Positions 32,748-42,387 are shown, counted from the first letter of the stretch. The stretch is 64,000 nt of DNA from Paenibacillus turpanensis (GCF_011421635.1 NZ_WTLI01000001.1:33212-97211), one strand, 5' to 3'. Made by a program: numbers and translations. The notes: generated by a model not told the origin, from the sequence alone.

Positions 32748-33992
32748 CTATTTTAACAGCGTCCAAAGGCGGTAAAACGCCGATTTGGCGGCGCGCAGCT
32801 TGATCAGACTGCGGTTCCCCCGCAGCGAGAGCTTAAACACCTGCGGCTCTCCCCCGGGGCCGGCCACGCCGACAAACACGAGTCCGACGGGCTTCCCTTC
32901 GGATTCCGCCGGTCCAGCAACGCCTGTGACCGACACGCCGTACGTTGTGCCGAACCGCTGCCGTACCGCCGTCGCCAAGGCAAGCGCCGTCTCCTCGCTC
33001 ACCGCTCCAGGAGCACCTTCGCCTTCTAAGAGCTCTGACGGCAAGCCTAACAATTCCCGCTTCACTTGATTGGTATAACATACGATGCCCCCAGCAAATA
33101 TGTCGGAGGAGCCGGGAATTGTCGTAATCATGTCGCTCAGCAGTCCGCCCGTACAGCTCTCGGCTAGGGCAAGCGTCTCGCCGCGCTTAGTCAGCAGCGC
33201 CATGACTGCCTGCTCAATCGAAATATCTTCCGTCGCATACAGATAATCTCCGACCCGTGCCCGGATCTCCGCTTCCGTTGTCGCAATTTTTGCGGCACCT
33301 TCCTCCACTGAGGAGGCTTTGGTCGTCAGCCGGATCGTCACTTCCCCTTCTTTGGCATAAGGGGCAATGGAGGGGTCCTGCTGCGAATCGATTAAATCAA
33401 TCAAGGCATGCTCGAGGGACGATTCGCCGATGCCCGCGAACTTCAGCATCTTGGAGAAAAGCGGCTGCTCATCACCCATCATTTTACGAATCCAAGGAAT
33501 GCTGTACTGCTCAAACATTGGCTTCAGCTCGCGCGGAGGTCCAGGAAGCATCATATAAAGCGTGCCGTCATGTTCATAAGCCGCGCCGACGGCCATGCCG
33601 GTGTCGTTCATTAGAGCGTCTGCCCCTTCGGGCAGCAAAGCCTGACGGGCATTACTCTCTACCATCGGAATCCCGCGTTCCTCGAAGAAGGAGCTGATTC
33701 TGCGCATCGATTCCTCATGAATGACCAGCTTACGCCCGGTAAACCCCGCAACCGCATCCTTCGTAAGATCGTCCTGGGTTGGTCCAAGCCCTCCGGTCAG
33801 CAGCACCAGATCCGCCCTTTGCTTGGCAATGCGGAGTGCCTCCTCCAAGCGTAGAGCGTTGTCACCGACGACGGTTTGAAAATAAACGTGAACTCCCAAA
33901 CCTGCCAGCTGCTGCGATAAGTACTGAGCATTCGTGTTTACGATTTGTCCGAGAAGCAGCTCTGTCCCGACTGCAATAATTTCTGCTTTCAT
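32748..33992 (-). CDS. cinA: CinA family nicotinamide-nucleotide amidase
   Basis: 414-residue two-domain protein. N-terminal MoCF-binding-like domain (MKAEIIAVGTELLLGQIVNTN, LTGGLGPTQDDLT) with ADP-ribose pyrophosphatase-type activity in relatives, and a C-terminal PncC amidase domain from about residue 250 (LALAESCTGGLLSDMI, catalytic Ser) that deamidates NMN. In Bacillus and Streptococcus it is linked to recA and competence. It follows pgsA by 11 bases and precedes recA, the conserved order. Confidence 0.94.
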   Translation of the reverse strand: MKAEIIAVGTELLLGQIVNTNAQYLSQQLAGLGVHVYFQTVVGDNALRLEEALRIAKQRADLVLLTGGLGPTQDDLTKDAVAGFTGRKLVIHEESMRRISSFFEERGIPMVESNARQALLPEGADALMNDTGMAVGAAYEHDGTLYMMLPGPPRELKPMFEQYSIPWIRKMMGDEQPLFSKMLKFAGIGESSLEHALIDLIDSQQDPSIAPYAKEGEVTIRLTTKASSVEEGAAKIATTEAEIRARVGDYLYATEDISIEQAVMALLTKRGETLALAESCTGGLLSDMITTIPGSSDIFAGGIVCYTNQVKRELLGLPSELLEGEGAPGAVSEETALALATAVRQRFGTTYGVSVTGVAGPAESEGKPVGLVFVGVAGPGGEPQVFKLSLRGNRSLIKLRAAKSAFYRLWTLLK

Positions 33993-34003
33993 ACAGCCAC
34001 CCG

Positions 34004-34591
34004 CTATGCTTTATTTTTAGGGAAATGCAGTACGTTCTTATTTTTCCAAAAATAATCGATTCCAGAGTAAATCGTTATAATTGCCCCTGCCCAGCTGGCC
34101 AAAAGATCAAAACGGAAATGGATGAATGCAAATGGGAAGTTGTTCAATAATATTGCAACAATCATCGTAATTTGTATGCCGGTTTTCCATTTCCCCCATG
34201 TGGATGCAGCCATAACAGTGCCTTCGAGCAGCGCAACCTGCCGCAGCCCTGTTACTGCAAACTCTCGCGAGATAATGACGATCGCGATCCAGGAATCCAG
34301 CTTTTGCATATCGACAAGCGAAATCAAAACCGCTGCGACCAGCAGCTTGTCAGCTAACGGATCAAGCAGCTTCCCCAAATTGGTGACCATCTTCTTCTTG
34401 CGCGCAATGTAGCCGTCCAAACCATCGGTGCTTGCCGCAACAATGAAAATAAAAGCAGCAATAATTTGATTGTATGTAATGGAAAAGTCCTCGAGTTTAA
34501 TCGAGGGCAAATCCAGCTTGACCAGCAAAAAAAACACCATAACCGGCACTAAAAAGATGCGTAGCAGCGTAATTCGATTCGCTAGGTTCAT
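34004..34591 (-). CDS. pgsA: CDP-diacylglycerol-glycerol-3-phosphate 3-phosphatidyltransferase
   Basis: 195-residue membrane enzyme making phosphatidylglycerophosphate, the first step to phosphatidylglycerol. The CDP-alcohol phosphotransferase motif D-x2-DG-x2-AR-x8-G-x3-D-x3-D is complete (STDGLDGYIARKKKMVTNLGKL, then LDPLADK). Several hydrophobic helices surround it. Its ATG overlaps the rimO stop by four bases (ATGA), so translation is coupled. Confidence 0.95.
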   Translation of the reverse strand: MNLANRITLLRIFLVPVMVFFLLVKLDLPSIKLEDFSITYNQIIAAFIFIVAASTDGLDGYIARKKKMVTNLGKLLDPLADKLLVAAVLISLVDMQKLDSWIAIVIISREFAVTGLRQVALLEGTVMAASTWGKWKTGIQITMIVAILLNNFPFAFIHFRFDLLASWAGAIITIYSGIDYFWKNKNVLHFPKNKA

Positions 34592-35916
34592 CCGACCGCC
34601 ACCCCAGACAAGTCGTATTCGAACGCATGGGTAACCTTGACTCGGCAGAAATCGCCAAGCTTTAAATCCTTGCCCTTCACAAACACTTCTCCGTCGATTT
34701 CCGGCGCGTCATATTGAGATCGGCCGATATAAATATCATTTCGCCCGTCGTAGCGCTCAAGCAGCACATCAATCTCCTGTCCAACGAGACGTTCGCCAAC
34801 CTGAGAGGAAATACCGCGCTGAATTTCCATTAATGTATTGGCGCGCCATTCCTTTACTTCATCCGCAACCTGGTCTGGAAGCCGAGCTGCGGGAGTATCC
34901 TCTTCCTTCGAGTACGCAAACACGCCCATCCGGTCGAACTTCATCTCTTGCACAAACGAAGATAACCGTTCATAATCCCCTTCGGATTCTCCCGGAAAGC
35001 CAACGATCAGCGAGGTGCGCAGGAACACATTCGGAATCCGCTCGCGAATCCGCGATACAAGCTCGCGTGTATCCCGCTGACGGCCTGGACGCCGCATTCT
35101 TTTTAGAATGCTGTCTTCACTGTGCTGAAGCGGCATATCGACATACTTGCATATCTTCGGATTGCTTGCCATAACCTCAATAAGCTCGTCCGTAAAAAAG
35201 CCGGGGTAAGCATAATGCAGCCGCACCCAACCGATTCCCTCGACTTCGCTAACCCGCTGCAGCAGCTCAGGCAGCATGAAACGGTCGTACAGATCGGTGC
35301 CGTAGTTCGTTGAATCCTGGGCGATGAGGCTGATTTCCTTCACACCCTGAGAAGCAAGCTGCTCAACTTCGCCAATGATCGATTCAATCGAACGGCTGCG
35401 GAATTTGCCCCGCATGATCGGAATACTGCAGAAGGTGCAGGCGTTATCGCAGCCTTCCGCAATTTTTACGTAGGCCGTGTATCTCGGCGTCGTTACTTTA
35501 CGCGGCAGCTTCTGCTCATAGTTGAACACCGGATTTCCAACGTAAATCGGTTTTTTGCCGGCCAGCGCCTTGTCGACAATTTCATTGATTCGGTGAAAAT
35601 CGCCCGTACCGACGATCCCGTCGATTTCCGGCATCTCCTCCAGCAGCTGTTCCTTGTAGCGCTGGGTTAGGCAGCCGGAAACGATCAGCGCCTTCAGGTT
35701 ACCGGTTTCCTTCAGATCCGCAAGGTTCAAAATCGTGTTGACCGACTCCTCCTTTGCGGCATCAATAAAGCCACACGTATTAACGACGATTACGGTGGCT
35801 TCTTCTTTATCTTCTACAAGACGAAGGCCATGTTCTGCAACAAGACCCGCCATGATTTCAGAATCAACTAAGTTTTTCTCGCAGCCTAACGTCACGAATT
35901 TAATCTTCTCTGTCAT
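34588..35916 (-). CDS. rimO: ribosomal protein S12 methylthiotransferase
   Basis: 442-residue radical-SAM methylthiotransferase that modifies Asp of ribosomal protein S12. Auxiliary-cluster cysteines in TLGCEKNLVDSE, NTCGFIDAA and SGCLTQRY; radical SAM triad in EGCDNACTFCSIP; TRAM domain at the C-terminus. The KFVTLGCEKN start distinguishes it from miaB elsewhere in this window. ATG 35916 is taken (AGGAGG ten bases upstream); GTG 35922 is possible. First gene of a rimO-pgsA-cinA unit. Confidence 0.95.
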   Translation of the reverse strand: MTEKIKFVTLGCEKNLVDSEIMAGLVAEHGLRLVEDKEEATVIVVNTCGFIDAAKEESVNTILNLADLKETGNLKALIVSGCLTQRYKEQLLEEMPEIDGIVGTGDFHRINEIVDKALAGKKPIYVGNPVFNYEQKLPRKVTTPRYTAYVKIAEGCDNACTFCSIPIMRGKFRSRSIESIIGEVEQLASQGVKEISLIAQDSTNYGTDLYDRFMLPELLQRVSEVEGIGWVRLHYAYPGFFTDELIEVMASNPKICKYVDMPLQHSEDSILKRMRRPGRQRDTRELVSRIRERIPNVFLRTSLIVGFPGESEGDYERLSSFVQEMKFDRMGVFAYSKEEDTPAARLPDQVADEVKEWRANTLMEIQRGISSQVGERLVGQEIDVLLERYDGRNDIYIGRSQYDAPEIDGEVFVKGKDLKLGDFCRVKVTHAFEYDLSGVAVG

Positions 35917-35941
35917 TTCCACCGCGCCTCCTATCCCATAA

Positions 35942-35971
35942 AGTATAATATAGACGTTTCTCCAGTGTCAA
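35942..35971 (-). promoter_or_regulatory. sigma-A promoter of rimO-pgsA-cinA
   Basis: Leftward TTGACA at 35971-35966, 18-base spacer, TATACT at 35947-35942. The -35 overlaps the T-run of the yajQ terminator. Confidence 0.7.
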
Positions 35972-35974
35972 AAA

Positions 35975-36005
35975 AAGAGACCTGTCGGATTTCCCCAGGT
36001 CTCTT
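35975..36005 (-). terminator. terminator after yajQ
   Basis: AAGAGACCTG/CAGGTCTCTT followed leftward by T6-7; six bases past the yajQ stop. Confidence 0.85.
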
Positions 36006-36010
36006 CCTGA

Positions 36011-36502
36011 TTATCTGTAGTTTACAAATTGCAAATCAATATCAAGGTCGGCCCCGCGCAGCAGCTGAATGACTGCTTGAAGATCATCGCGGCTTTTTCC
36101 CGTTACCCGGATCTGATCGCCTTGAATTTGCGACTTCACTTTCAACTTCGAATCGCGGATCAGCGTGTTGATTTTTTTGGAGATATCTTGGCCGATTCCC
36201 TGCTTTAAACCAACCCGCTGCCGCACCGTCCCTCCGGAAGCAGGCTCAATTTTACCGTAATCCAGATTCTTTATCGGCACACCGCGTTTAATCATCTTGG
36301 ATTGCAGCACATCAATTACGGCGTTGAGCTTAAACTCATCGTCGGAAAGGATCACTAAAGCGTCCTTTTCTAGATCGAACTTCGTTTTCGTTCCTTTAAA
36401 ATCAAAACGATTTTCAATTTCCTTCTCTGCCTGCTGAATGGCATTCGTTAATTCCTGCATGTCCATTTTCGAAACAATATCAAAAGAGCTTTCCGAACTC
36501 AA
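36011..36502 (-). CDS. yajQ: YajQ family nucleotide-binding protein
   Basis: 163-residue protein of two ferredoxin-like folds, bound to nucleotides (cyclic di-GMP in some bacteria). Family blocks: [48 protein letters not shown] and the C-terminal QFVNYR. A TTG at 36502 with AAAGGG eight bases upstream gives the standard length; the longer frame is rejected. Single gene with its own terminator. Confidence 0.93.
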   Translation of the reverse strand: MSSESSFDIVSKMDMQELTNAIQQAEKEIENRFDFKGTKTKFDLEKDALVILSDDEFKLNAVIDVLQSKMIKRGVPIKNLDYGKIEPASGGTVRQRVGLKQGIGQDISKKINTLIRDSKLKVKSQIQGDQIRVTGKSRDDLQAVIQLLRGADLDIDLQFVNYR

Positions 36503-36617
36503 GACGTACACCCTTTCCCGAAAAAATAACAAATCCTAACTTTCATCATACCAAAACCAATCACACAAAGAAAGGCACCCGTTGAAACGGCTGCCCTTCC
36601 CCTTCACCCTTGTTCAA

Positions 36618-36782
36618 TTATGCTCGATTGCGCTCAGGCTGTCTGAACATGTCCAAAATACCGAGAACGATATGGGCAAGTCCGAAGCCAAAAATACCGT
36701 ACCCCCATTCGTCAGGGGTCAAATACCAACCGAGCAAGCTTACGATGACACCCAAACCAGTAACAATCCAGCTGACGGTCAT
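36618..36782 (-). CDS. small two-helix membrane protein, 54 aa
   Basis: 54-residue protein from ATG 36782 (MTVSWIVTGLGVIVSLLGWYL), two membrane helices with a short WGYGIFGFG turn and a basic end FRQPERNRA. GCGAGGTG precedes the start; a longer frame begins in the rodZ region but has no ribosome-binding site. Family not recognised with certainty. It lies 70 bases after rodZ and may share its transcript. Confidence 0.55.
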   Translation of the reverse strand: MTVSWIVTGLGVIVSLLGWYLTPDEWGYGIFGFGLAHIVLGILDMFRQPERNRA

Positions 36783-36852
36783 AAGACACCTCGCTTCTAT
36801 CGTAATGGCTGAACTTGTCATAGCTTGCCCGGCCGAACGCCAGTTATTCACA

Positions 36853-37737
36853 TTATTGCTGCGTGCCTTGGGAGATTACGAGTCGAATCCGCTTCGGATT
36901 CGGTTGGTCCCCCGTATCGATTTCGACGCCATTGACATTTAGCTTCACCGCATTGGCAGCGCCCAAGACCATGTACACATCGTGGGAGTATTCCCACGAC
37001 ATCGAGTCACCCTGCTTTAAGGAGCCTTGATAAAGCATATCTCCCTTATCGTTCTGCTTATTTAAACCTACCCAGCATGCGCGGCCGTCCAGCGTAAGCT
37101 CGATTTTCATGCTTCCTGCTTTTACGGCGTAGACATCGACATTGTTTTGGTTTTCAACAAATTCAACCGCCGCTTCCTGCTTAGCCGGCTGCTCCGGCAC
37201 TTGAGCTTGAGGGGCTGCAGGTGCCTGCTGCTCAGGAACTACCTGCGTTTCACCTTGATTTTGATAAACGGCTCCTGTAACATCCTTCGGAAGCTCGGAA
37301 GCAAGCTTCGGCGTAACCCGTGTTTCTTCTACGGATTGATCCCTTGGAGGAAGCGTCTTTAAAAAGTAAAAGTAAATGGAGCCCAAAATCAGCATTGCGA
37401 AGCACACCATAAGCATTGTTGAAGCCGCTTTGCTGAACCGTTCTGCTCCTATGCCCCGCGGCCTCCTGCGAGTGACAGGCTCAATTGGCTGCTCAACAGC
37501 CGGTTGAGGAATCTCACCCTTATACATTTCGAGCACCTCGTCTGGATCGAGGCCAACCGCTTCCGCGTAGCTTTTGACAAAAGCCCGAACATAAAAGCTG
37601 CCGGGCAATGCACTTAATTGTCCTTCTTCAATGGCTTCCAGGTATCGTTTTCGGATTTTCGTCGCTTCCTGGAGCTCATCAAGCGTTAATCCTTTTTCTT
37701 CCCTTGCTTTCCGAAGCAATTGTCCTAAGTCCGACAA
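36853..37737 (-). CDS. rodZ: cell-shape protein RodZ (YmfM)
   Basis: 294-residue bitopic membrane protein that links MreB filaments to the wall-synthesis machinery. N-terminal Cro/CI-type helix-turn-helix (residues about 4-65, LGQLLRKAREEKGLTLDEL ... SFYVRAFVKSYA), a membrane helix near residues 105-125 (STMLMVCFAMLILGSIYFYFL), a Pro/Gln/Ala linker, and an extracellular DUF4115 domain from about 200. TTG 37737 is supported by GGAGG eight bases upstream; GTG 37746 abuts that site. Confidence 0.92.
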   Translation of the reverse strand: MSDLGQLLRKAREEKGLTLDELQEATKIRKRYLEAIEEGQLSALPGSFYVRAFVKSYAEAVGLDPDEVLEMYKGEIPQPAVEQPIEPVTRRRPRGIGAERFSKAASTMLMVCFAMLILGSIYFYFLKTLPPRDQSVEETRVTPKLASELPKDVTGAVYQNQGETQVVPEQQAPAAPQAQVPEQPAKQEAAVEFVENQNNVDVYAVKAGSMKIELTLDGRACWVGLNKQNDKGDMLYQGSLKQGDSMSWEYSHDVYMVLGAANAVKLNVNGVEIDTGDQPNPKRIRLVISQGTQQ

Positions 37738-37781
37738 CCTTTTCACCTCCAGAATTTCAAAACTCAGCAGTAGTACTTACA

Positions 37782-38555
37782 TTAAAACCCTTCATAGTTG
37801 GTCGTAAACGTTTCGTATGTAATCTCTTCTTCCGGATTGTTGCGCAATTCGACGATATAATCGAATGCATCGTACGTGTAATGCGATTCACGAATAAAAA
37901 TGTCCGGATGTTCGATTACCTTGGTGGACGGCATCGCCATAATTTCCTGCAAAAGCGTGTGGTGCTTCTCGTTTGATCGGATCGTGCTTACAATTCCATC
38001 GATAATAAACACGTTGTTCGGGTTATATTCATCCTCTGACAGCTGACTGCGAACCGTTTGCCGGAGAAGAGTCGAGGAAACAAAGGTCCACCGTTTTTTT
38101 GCACAAACGCTTCCGGCAATAATCGATTCGGTTTTTCCGACCCGAGGCATACCACGCAGTCCGATGACTTGGTTGCCTTCCCGCTTAAATATTTCACCCA
38201 AGAAATCAACCAGAAGTCCCAGTTCATCGCGGGTAAAACGAAACGTTTTACGGTCATCCGAATCCCTTTCAATATAACGTCCGTGACGTACTGCAAGGAT
38301 ATCCACCAATTTAGGGGCGCGTAAAGCGGTTACGGTTATATTGTCCACTTTTTTTAGCATTTTACCCATCAAATCGATTTTTTCGTCATCATCCGACTGC
38401 AGCAGCAGCCCACGGGTTTTATCCTCTACTCCATTAATTGTAATAATATTAATGCCGAGCATGCCGAGCAGAGACGCGATGTCTCCAAGCAATCCGACAC
38501 GGTTTTTATGTATTTTATATTCCATATACCATTCTTTTACTTCTTTATTCTCCAT
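37782..38555 (-). CDS. ymfK: DUF3388 family protein YmfK
   Basis: 257-residue protein. An ACT-like N-terminal domain (MEYKIHKNRVGLLGDIASLLGMLGINIITINGV) is joined to a P-loop-like C-terminal part with RGMPRVGKTESIIAGS near residue 133 and an aspartate-bearing FIIDGIVST strand. This is the conserved but uncharacterised DUF3388 family found between ymfJ and rodZ in Bacillus. Start ATG 38555. Function unknown; the ACT domain suggests ligand control. Confidence 0.85.
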   Translation of the reverse strand: MENKEVKEWYMEYKIHKNRVGLLGDIASLLGMLGINIITINGVEDKTRGLLLQSDDDEKIDLMGKMLKKVDNITVTALRAPKLVDILAVRHGRYIERDSDDRKTFRFTRDELGLLVDFLGEIFKREGNQVIGLRGMPRVGKTESIIAGSVCAKKRWTFVSSTLLRQTVRSQLSEDEYNPNNVFIIDGIVSTIRSNEKHHTLLQEIMAMPSTKVIEHPDIFIRESHYTYDAFDYIVELRNNPEEEITYETFTTNYEGF

Positions 38556-38655
38556 ACTTGGTGCTCCTCTGCCTTCTTAATAGGTCTCCTTTCCTTACTT
38601 CTACAGGCAAACAGGGATTTCCTTCCCATGGGGCCAAAATAACTAAAATGTATGG

Positions 38656-38681
38656 AAAAAGCCTCCGTTCGGAGGCTTTTT
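38656..38681 (-). terminator. terminator after ymfJ
   Basis: AAAAAGCCTCC/GGAGGCTTTTT with a GTTC loop, 18 bases past the ymfJ stop. Confidence 0.87.
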
Positions 38682-38698
38682 CACTTTATATCCAAAAT

Positions 38699-38953
38699 TT
38701 ACGCGTTCTTTTCAGCAAGCTTGAACATCAAGTGAGCGATCGTTTTCTTTTCTTGCTCGTCCGCTACATTCCACAATTCCTGCAAAACGCGCTCTTCATC
38801 ATTTTTCGGATCTACTTTTTTCGCAAGGAAATCGCCGATTTCTTTGGCTAAGTTTGTAATAACCTCTTCATTCATGCCGGTTTGCTTTGCGTTTTGTACA
38901 CGCTCGCCCAAAAACTCTTTCCATTTATCCCAATACGTCAAAACTGTTGTCAT
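38699..38953 (-). CDS. ymfJ: DUF3243 family protein YmfJ
   Basis: 84-residue all-alpha protein: VLTYWDKWKEFLGERVQNAKQTGMNEE ... DFLAKKVDPKNDEERVLQELWNVA. Matches the short DUF3243 family that sits between ymfI and ymfK in Bacillus. GGAGGAA precedes ATG 38953. Own terminator downstream. Function unknown. Confidence 0.88.
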   Translation of the reverse strand: MTTVLTYWDKWKEFLGERVQNAKQTGMNEEVITNLAKEIGDFLAKKVDPKNDEERVLQELWNVADEQEKKTIAHLMFKLAEKNA

Positions 38954-39046
38954 TTTTCTCTTCCTCCCTTTGAAGTTTATTAAAATAACAGTTGTAATAT
39001 GTGCGGAAAGGGAGGTGTCTATTCATAATGAATGAGCCGAGAAAAA

Positions 39047-39799
39047 TCAGGTGATCCAGCCGCCGTTCGGGGAAATAATTTGACCCGTAATATAGCTTGA
39101 TTCAGGCAACGCGATAAAATAAACGAGCGATGCAATTTCATCAGGCTGAGCAAATCGCCCTGCCGGAATTTCCTGCTGGAGCATCTGCCGGTCTTCTCCT
39201 TGCAGAGGATCGTTCATCGCCGTTTCGACCACTCCGGGAGCGACTGCATTGACCGTTACTCCGGAAGGGGCCAGCTCCTTAGCCAGCGCTTTAGTAAATG
39301 CATTCACTCCGCCTTTGGCAGTGGAATAGGCGACTTCGCACGAAGCCCCTGAAATCCCCCACACGGACGAAACATTAATGATCCGACCGTATTTTTGCTG
39401 CAGCATGTATGGCAGAAAGGTCTGAGTACAAAGGAACATGCCCTTGAGATTAATGTTCATGACATTATCCCAGTCCTCCTCCGATAAATCCTGCAGTAAA
39501 CCATAATGCGCAACACCCGCATTATTCACTAAAATGTCCGGGAGCATTTGATGCTGCTCCAGCTTATCCCGCATGCGCTCGATTTGTTCCTTTGAACGCA
39601 AATCGGCGGAAATCGTCAGTACGTTAACGCCGTAAGCTAAACAAGCACGAGCCACCTCATTGGCGGATTCATGCGAATGTAAATAATGAATGACAATGTT
39701 AAAACCCGCGGAGGCGAACCGTTGTGCGACGGCAGCACCAATTCCTCTGCTGCCGCCGGTTACAAGCACGCACGATTCCGCAAAAGACTTTTGCGTCAT
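39047..39799 (-). CDS. ymfI: SDR oxidoreductase, EF-P 5-aminopentanone reductase type (YmfI)
   Basis: 250-residue short-chain dehydrogenase. Cofactor motif TGGSRGIG near residue 14, NNAG near 92, catalytic Ser (NVSSVWG) and Y-x3-K (YSTAKGG). FabG-like sequence, but the place between ymfH and ymfJ matches B. subtilis YmfI, which reduces 5-aminopentanonylated EF-P. The assignment over a fatty-acid-synthesis FabG rests on this position. Confidence 0.85.
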   Translation of the reverse strand: MTQKSFAESCVLVTGGSRGIGAAVAQRFASAGFNIVIHYLHSHESANEVARACLAYGVNVLTISADLRSKEQIERMRDKLEQHQMLPDILVNNAGVAHYGLLQDLSEEDWDNVMNINLKGMFLCTQTFLPYMLQQKYGRIINVSSVWGISGASCEVAYSTAKGGVNAFTKALAKELAPSGVTVNAVAPGVVETAMNDPLQGEDRQMLQQEIPAGRFAQPDEIASLVYFIALPESSYITGQIISPNGGWIT

Positions 39800-39809
39800 A
39801 TGTTCTCTC

Positions 39810-41090
39810 TCACCCGTTCGCTACGATAGATACGGCCAGCTGCGGCCATTGAATATGCTCGCGCATACGCTGGTTTACATCGTCCAGCGTAAACGACTCA
39901 TATGTGGAAATGACATCAAATAAATCGGTATCGCGGAACTTAAACTTCGTAAACTCATTCGCGATCGCTTCCGGCGAATTGAGCATCCGCAAAAACCCGC
40001 CGATTCGCTTTTTCCGTGTTCTCTCGAAATCAGCAGCAGCAATGCCGCTTTCAAGCACCCGATTAAGCTCCTCTTGAATTCGGGACAGCAGCAACTCAGG
40101 ATCGCGGGTATCTCCCCCCATAATGGAAAAAGCGTAATCCGGAGCACTGTTATACTCATGTCCAAACGAATCGGAAATCAGGTTTTCATCGTAAAGCTTT
40201 TGATAAAGCTCAGAGCTTGGATTCAGCAAAATATCCAATGTCAGCTTTGTCAGCAGCTCGCGGCGCAGCAGAGCGTCCCCGCTTTCCCCGACAGGCGCTT
40301 CCTTGAAGCCAAACAAGCATTTCGGCTGAGATACCGGAAGCTTTACTACCTTTTTGGCGGAACGAACCTCAAGCGGCTCCTCATTAAAGAAGCGGAAAAT
40401 TTCGCCCTGCTCAGGGAAAGTCTTCTTTGCCTGATTATCACGAATCATGCGCATGAGCCGTTCTGCATCGAAGCCTCCAACAACAAATAGGAGCATGTTC
40501 GACGGATGATAGAACGTCCGGTAGCAGGTGTACAGCGTTTCCTTCGTAATTTCACCGATGGATTCTACCGTGCCTGCGATATCGATATGCACCGGATGCT
40601 GCTGATACATCGTTTCGATCAATCCGAAATATACGCGCCAATCCGGATTATCCTGATACATTTTAATTTCTTGGCCGATAATACCCTTTTCCTTATTTAC
40701 ATTTTCATCGGTAAAATAAGGGTTTTGCACGAAGTTAAGCAAAGTCTCCACATTTGCTTCAATATGCTCGGTAGCGGAGAACAAATAAGCCGTGCGGTCA
40801 AACGATGTAAACGCGTTGGAAGACGCTCCCTGCGAAGCAAAGGTAGCAAAAATATCGCCGGTAGGCTCCTCAAACATTTTATGCTCCAAAAAATGGGCGA
40901 TACCGTCCGGAACATGAACCTCTTCCGAGCCTTCGACTTGGAAATGGTTGTCGATCGAGCCATAACGCGTGCTGAATGTCGCATACGTTTTTTGAAAGCC
41001 CACCTTTGGCAGAAGATAAACCTGCAGCCCGTTGGGCAGTGTCTCATGATACAAAGTTTCATTCACCTTTGGATACTCAAGCGTTTGCAT
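39810..41090 (-). CDS. ymfH: M16 family zinc peptidase YmfH
   Basis: 426-residue M16 (pitrilysin/processing-peptidase-like) protein with an intact inverted zinc motif HFLEH near residue 76 (DGIAHFLEHKMFEEP), and the distal Glu expected about 75 residues later. Partner of the inactive YmfF just upstream; M16B enzymes are usually such pairs of active and inactive subunits. ATG 41090 has AAGGAGG nine bases upstream and overlaps the ymfF end by 14 bases. Substrate unknown. Confidence 0.9.
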   Translation of the reverse strand: MQTLEYPKVNETLYHETLPNGLQVYLLPKVGFQKTYATFSTRYGSIDNHFQVEGSEEVHVPDGIAHFLEHKMFEEPTGDIFATFASQGASSNAFTSFDRTAYLFSATEHIEANVETLLNFVQNPYFTDENVNKEKGIIGQEIKMYQDNPDWRVYFGLIETMYQQHPVHIDIAGTVESIGEITKETLYTCYRTFYHPSNMLLFVVGGFDAERLMRMIRDNQAKKTFPEQGEIFRFFNEEPLEVRSAKKVVKLPVSQPKCLFGFKEAPVGESGDALLRRELLTKLTLDILLNPSSELYQKLYDENLISDSFGHEYNSAPDYAFSIMGGDTRDPELLLSRIQEELNRVLESGIAAADFERTRKKRIGGFLRMLNSPEAIANEFTKFKFRDTDLFDVISTYESFTLDDVNQRMREHIQWPQLAVSIVANG

Positions 41091-42387
41091 TCGCAAATAC
41101 CTCCTTCCGGTCGCGCAGGAAATAGATCGTATCAAGCCGCACGCCTTCCGCTACCCGTTTGATGGCATCAAGTCCGGTCGTTTGCACCGCTTCAATCAGC
41201 TGCGCGGTTGTTCTCTCCCGGCCGGAAAGCACCGTATTAAAGTCAAACATGATCATCTCGTAAGCACTGTCTTGAATTTCGCGAAGCTGGTTGACAATCA
41301 TTGCACGCGTTTGCGCGAGCTCCAAATCGGAGATCTCGCCTTTCTTAATCGCTTCGAGCTGCTTTAGAATAATGTCGACCGCTTTCTCGTAGTTGGCAAT
41401 TTCGATACCCGATTGAATGGTCACAATTCCTTTATGCCCATCGAATCTGGAGGAAGCGTAATACGCCAAGCTTTCCTTTTCCCTCACATTCGTAAACAGC
41501 TTTGCATGCGGGAATCCGCCCAAAATGCCGTTATACAGCAATGCTGCAGGGTAATCCTCGGAGGCGTAATGTGCAGCGGAGCGAAGGCCCATATTCAGCT
41601 TGCCTTGGTTGACCTCCATTTCCTCCGTTACACGTTTCACCTCGCGCACCGACTGTTTGCCGTATTCCATCCGGTACTCCACGGATTGTGCTCTTCCTTC
41701 GATTCGGAAAAAACGGTTCACATAATCCTCTACCTGCTCCGGAGTCGTTTCTCCCACCACATACACGTCGATCGGCGCCTTCGCTAACCATTCCCGATAA
41801 GCGGCAAACAGCCCTTCCGGTGTGATGGCAGGCAGATCCTCCAGCTTGCCGAGCGGGTGAAGCCGGTACGGCTCGCCCTCGCACATTTCTTCCAAGCAGC
41901 GTTCGGCGGCGTAACGGATCTTATCGTTTATGATCGACTGCAGCTTGCGCTCAAGCGTTTTTTTCTCCGCTTCAACATATTTCGCCAAAAAACGGCCGTT
42001 TTCGGTTGCCGGCTTCGTAATCGTTTCTCCTAAAAATTTAAAGGATTGCTCCAGCAGTGAATCTGCGGTTTGTACGAAACGATCGTTTATCACATCCATC
42101 CGGAACTGTACCATTTGATAATCTCCGCGCTTATACACATCAAAGCCGAAGCCTGCTCCGTACAAATCATCAAGCCGCTCGCGGAACTGCTTTGTTTCCG
42201 GGTAGGCTTCATTGCCCCTGCGCAGAACAAAAGGAATTAATGCTTGCTTCGTAATCGTATCTTCACGCAGCGGAGCACCGATAAAGACGGAAACCGCAAA
42301 GGTTTTGAACCGGTCGGTCGGCAAGACATGCAGTCGAATACCCCCGGCGGTTTGGCGTTGAAATACAGACGTTTGGGTCACGGTCAT
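41077..42387 (-). CDS. ymfF: M16 family peptidase-like protein YmfF (no zinc motif)
   Basis: 436-residue M16 homologue. At the place of HxxEH it has ALIPFVLRRGN, so zinc cannot be bound in the usual way and the subunit should be non-catalytic. The rest keeps the family fold, including the R/Y-type C-terminal region GGFPHAKLFTNVREKESLAYY. It heads the ymfF-ymfH pair and probably forms the substrate chamber with YmfH. Confidence 0.9.
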   Translation of the reverse strand: MTVTQTSVFQRQTAGGIRLHVLPTDRFKTFAVSVFIGAPLREDTITKQALIPFVLRRGNEAYPETKQFRERLDDLYGAGFGFDVYKRGDYQMVQFRMDVINDRFVQTADSLLEQSFKFLGETITKPATENGRFLAKYVEAEKKTLERKLQSIINDKIRYAAERCLEEMCEGEPYRLHPLGKLEDLPAITPEGLFAAYREWLAKAPIDVYVVGETTPEQVEDYVNRFFRIEGRAQSVEYRMEYGKQSVREVKRVTEEMEVNQGKLNMGLRSAAHYASEDYPAALLYNGILGGFPHAKLFTNVREKESLAYYASSRFDGHKGIVTIQSGIEIANYEKAVDIILKQLEAIKKGEISDLELAQTRAMIVNQLREIQDSAYEMIMFDFNTVLSGRERTTAQLIEAVQTTGLDAIKRVAEGVRLDTIYFLRDRKEVFANANA

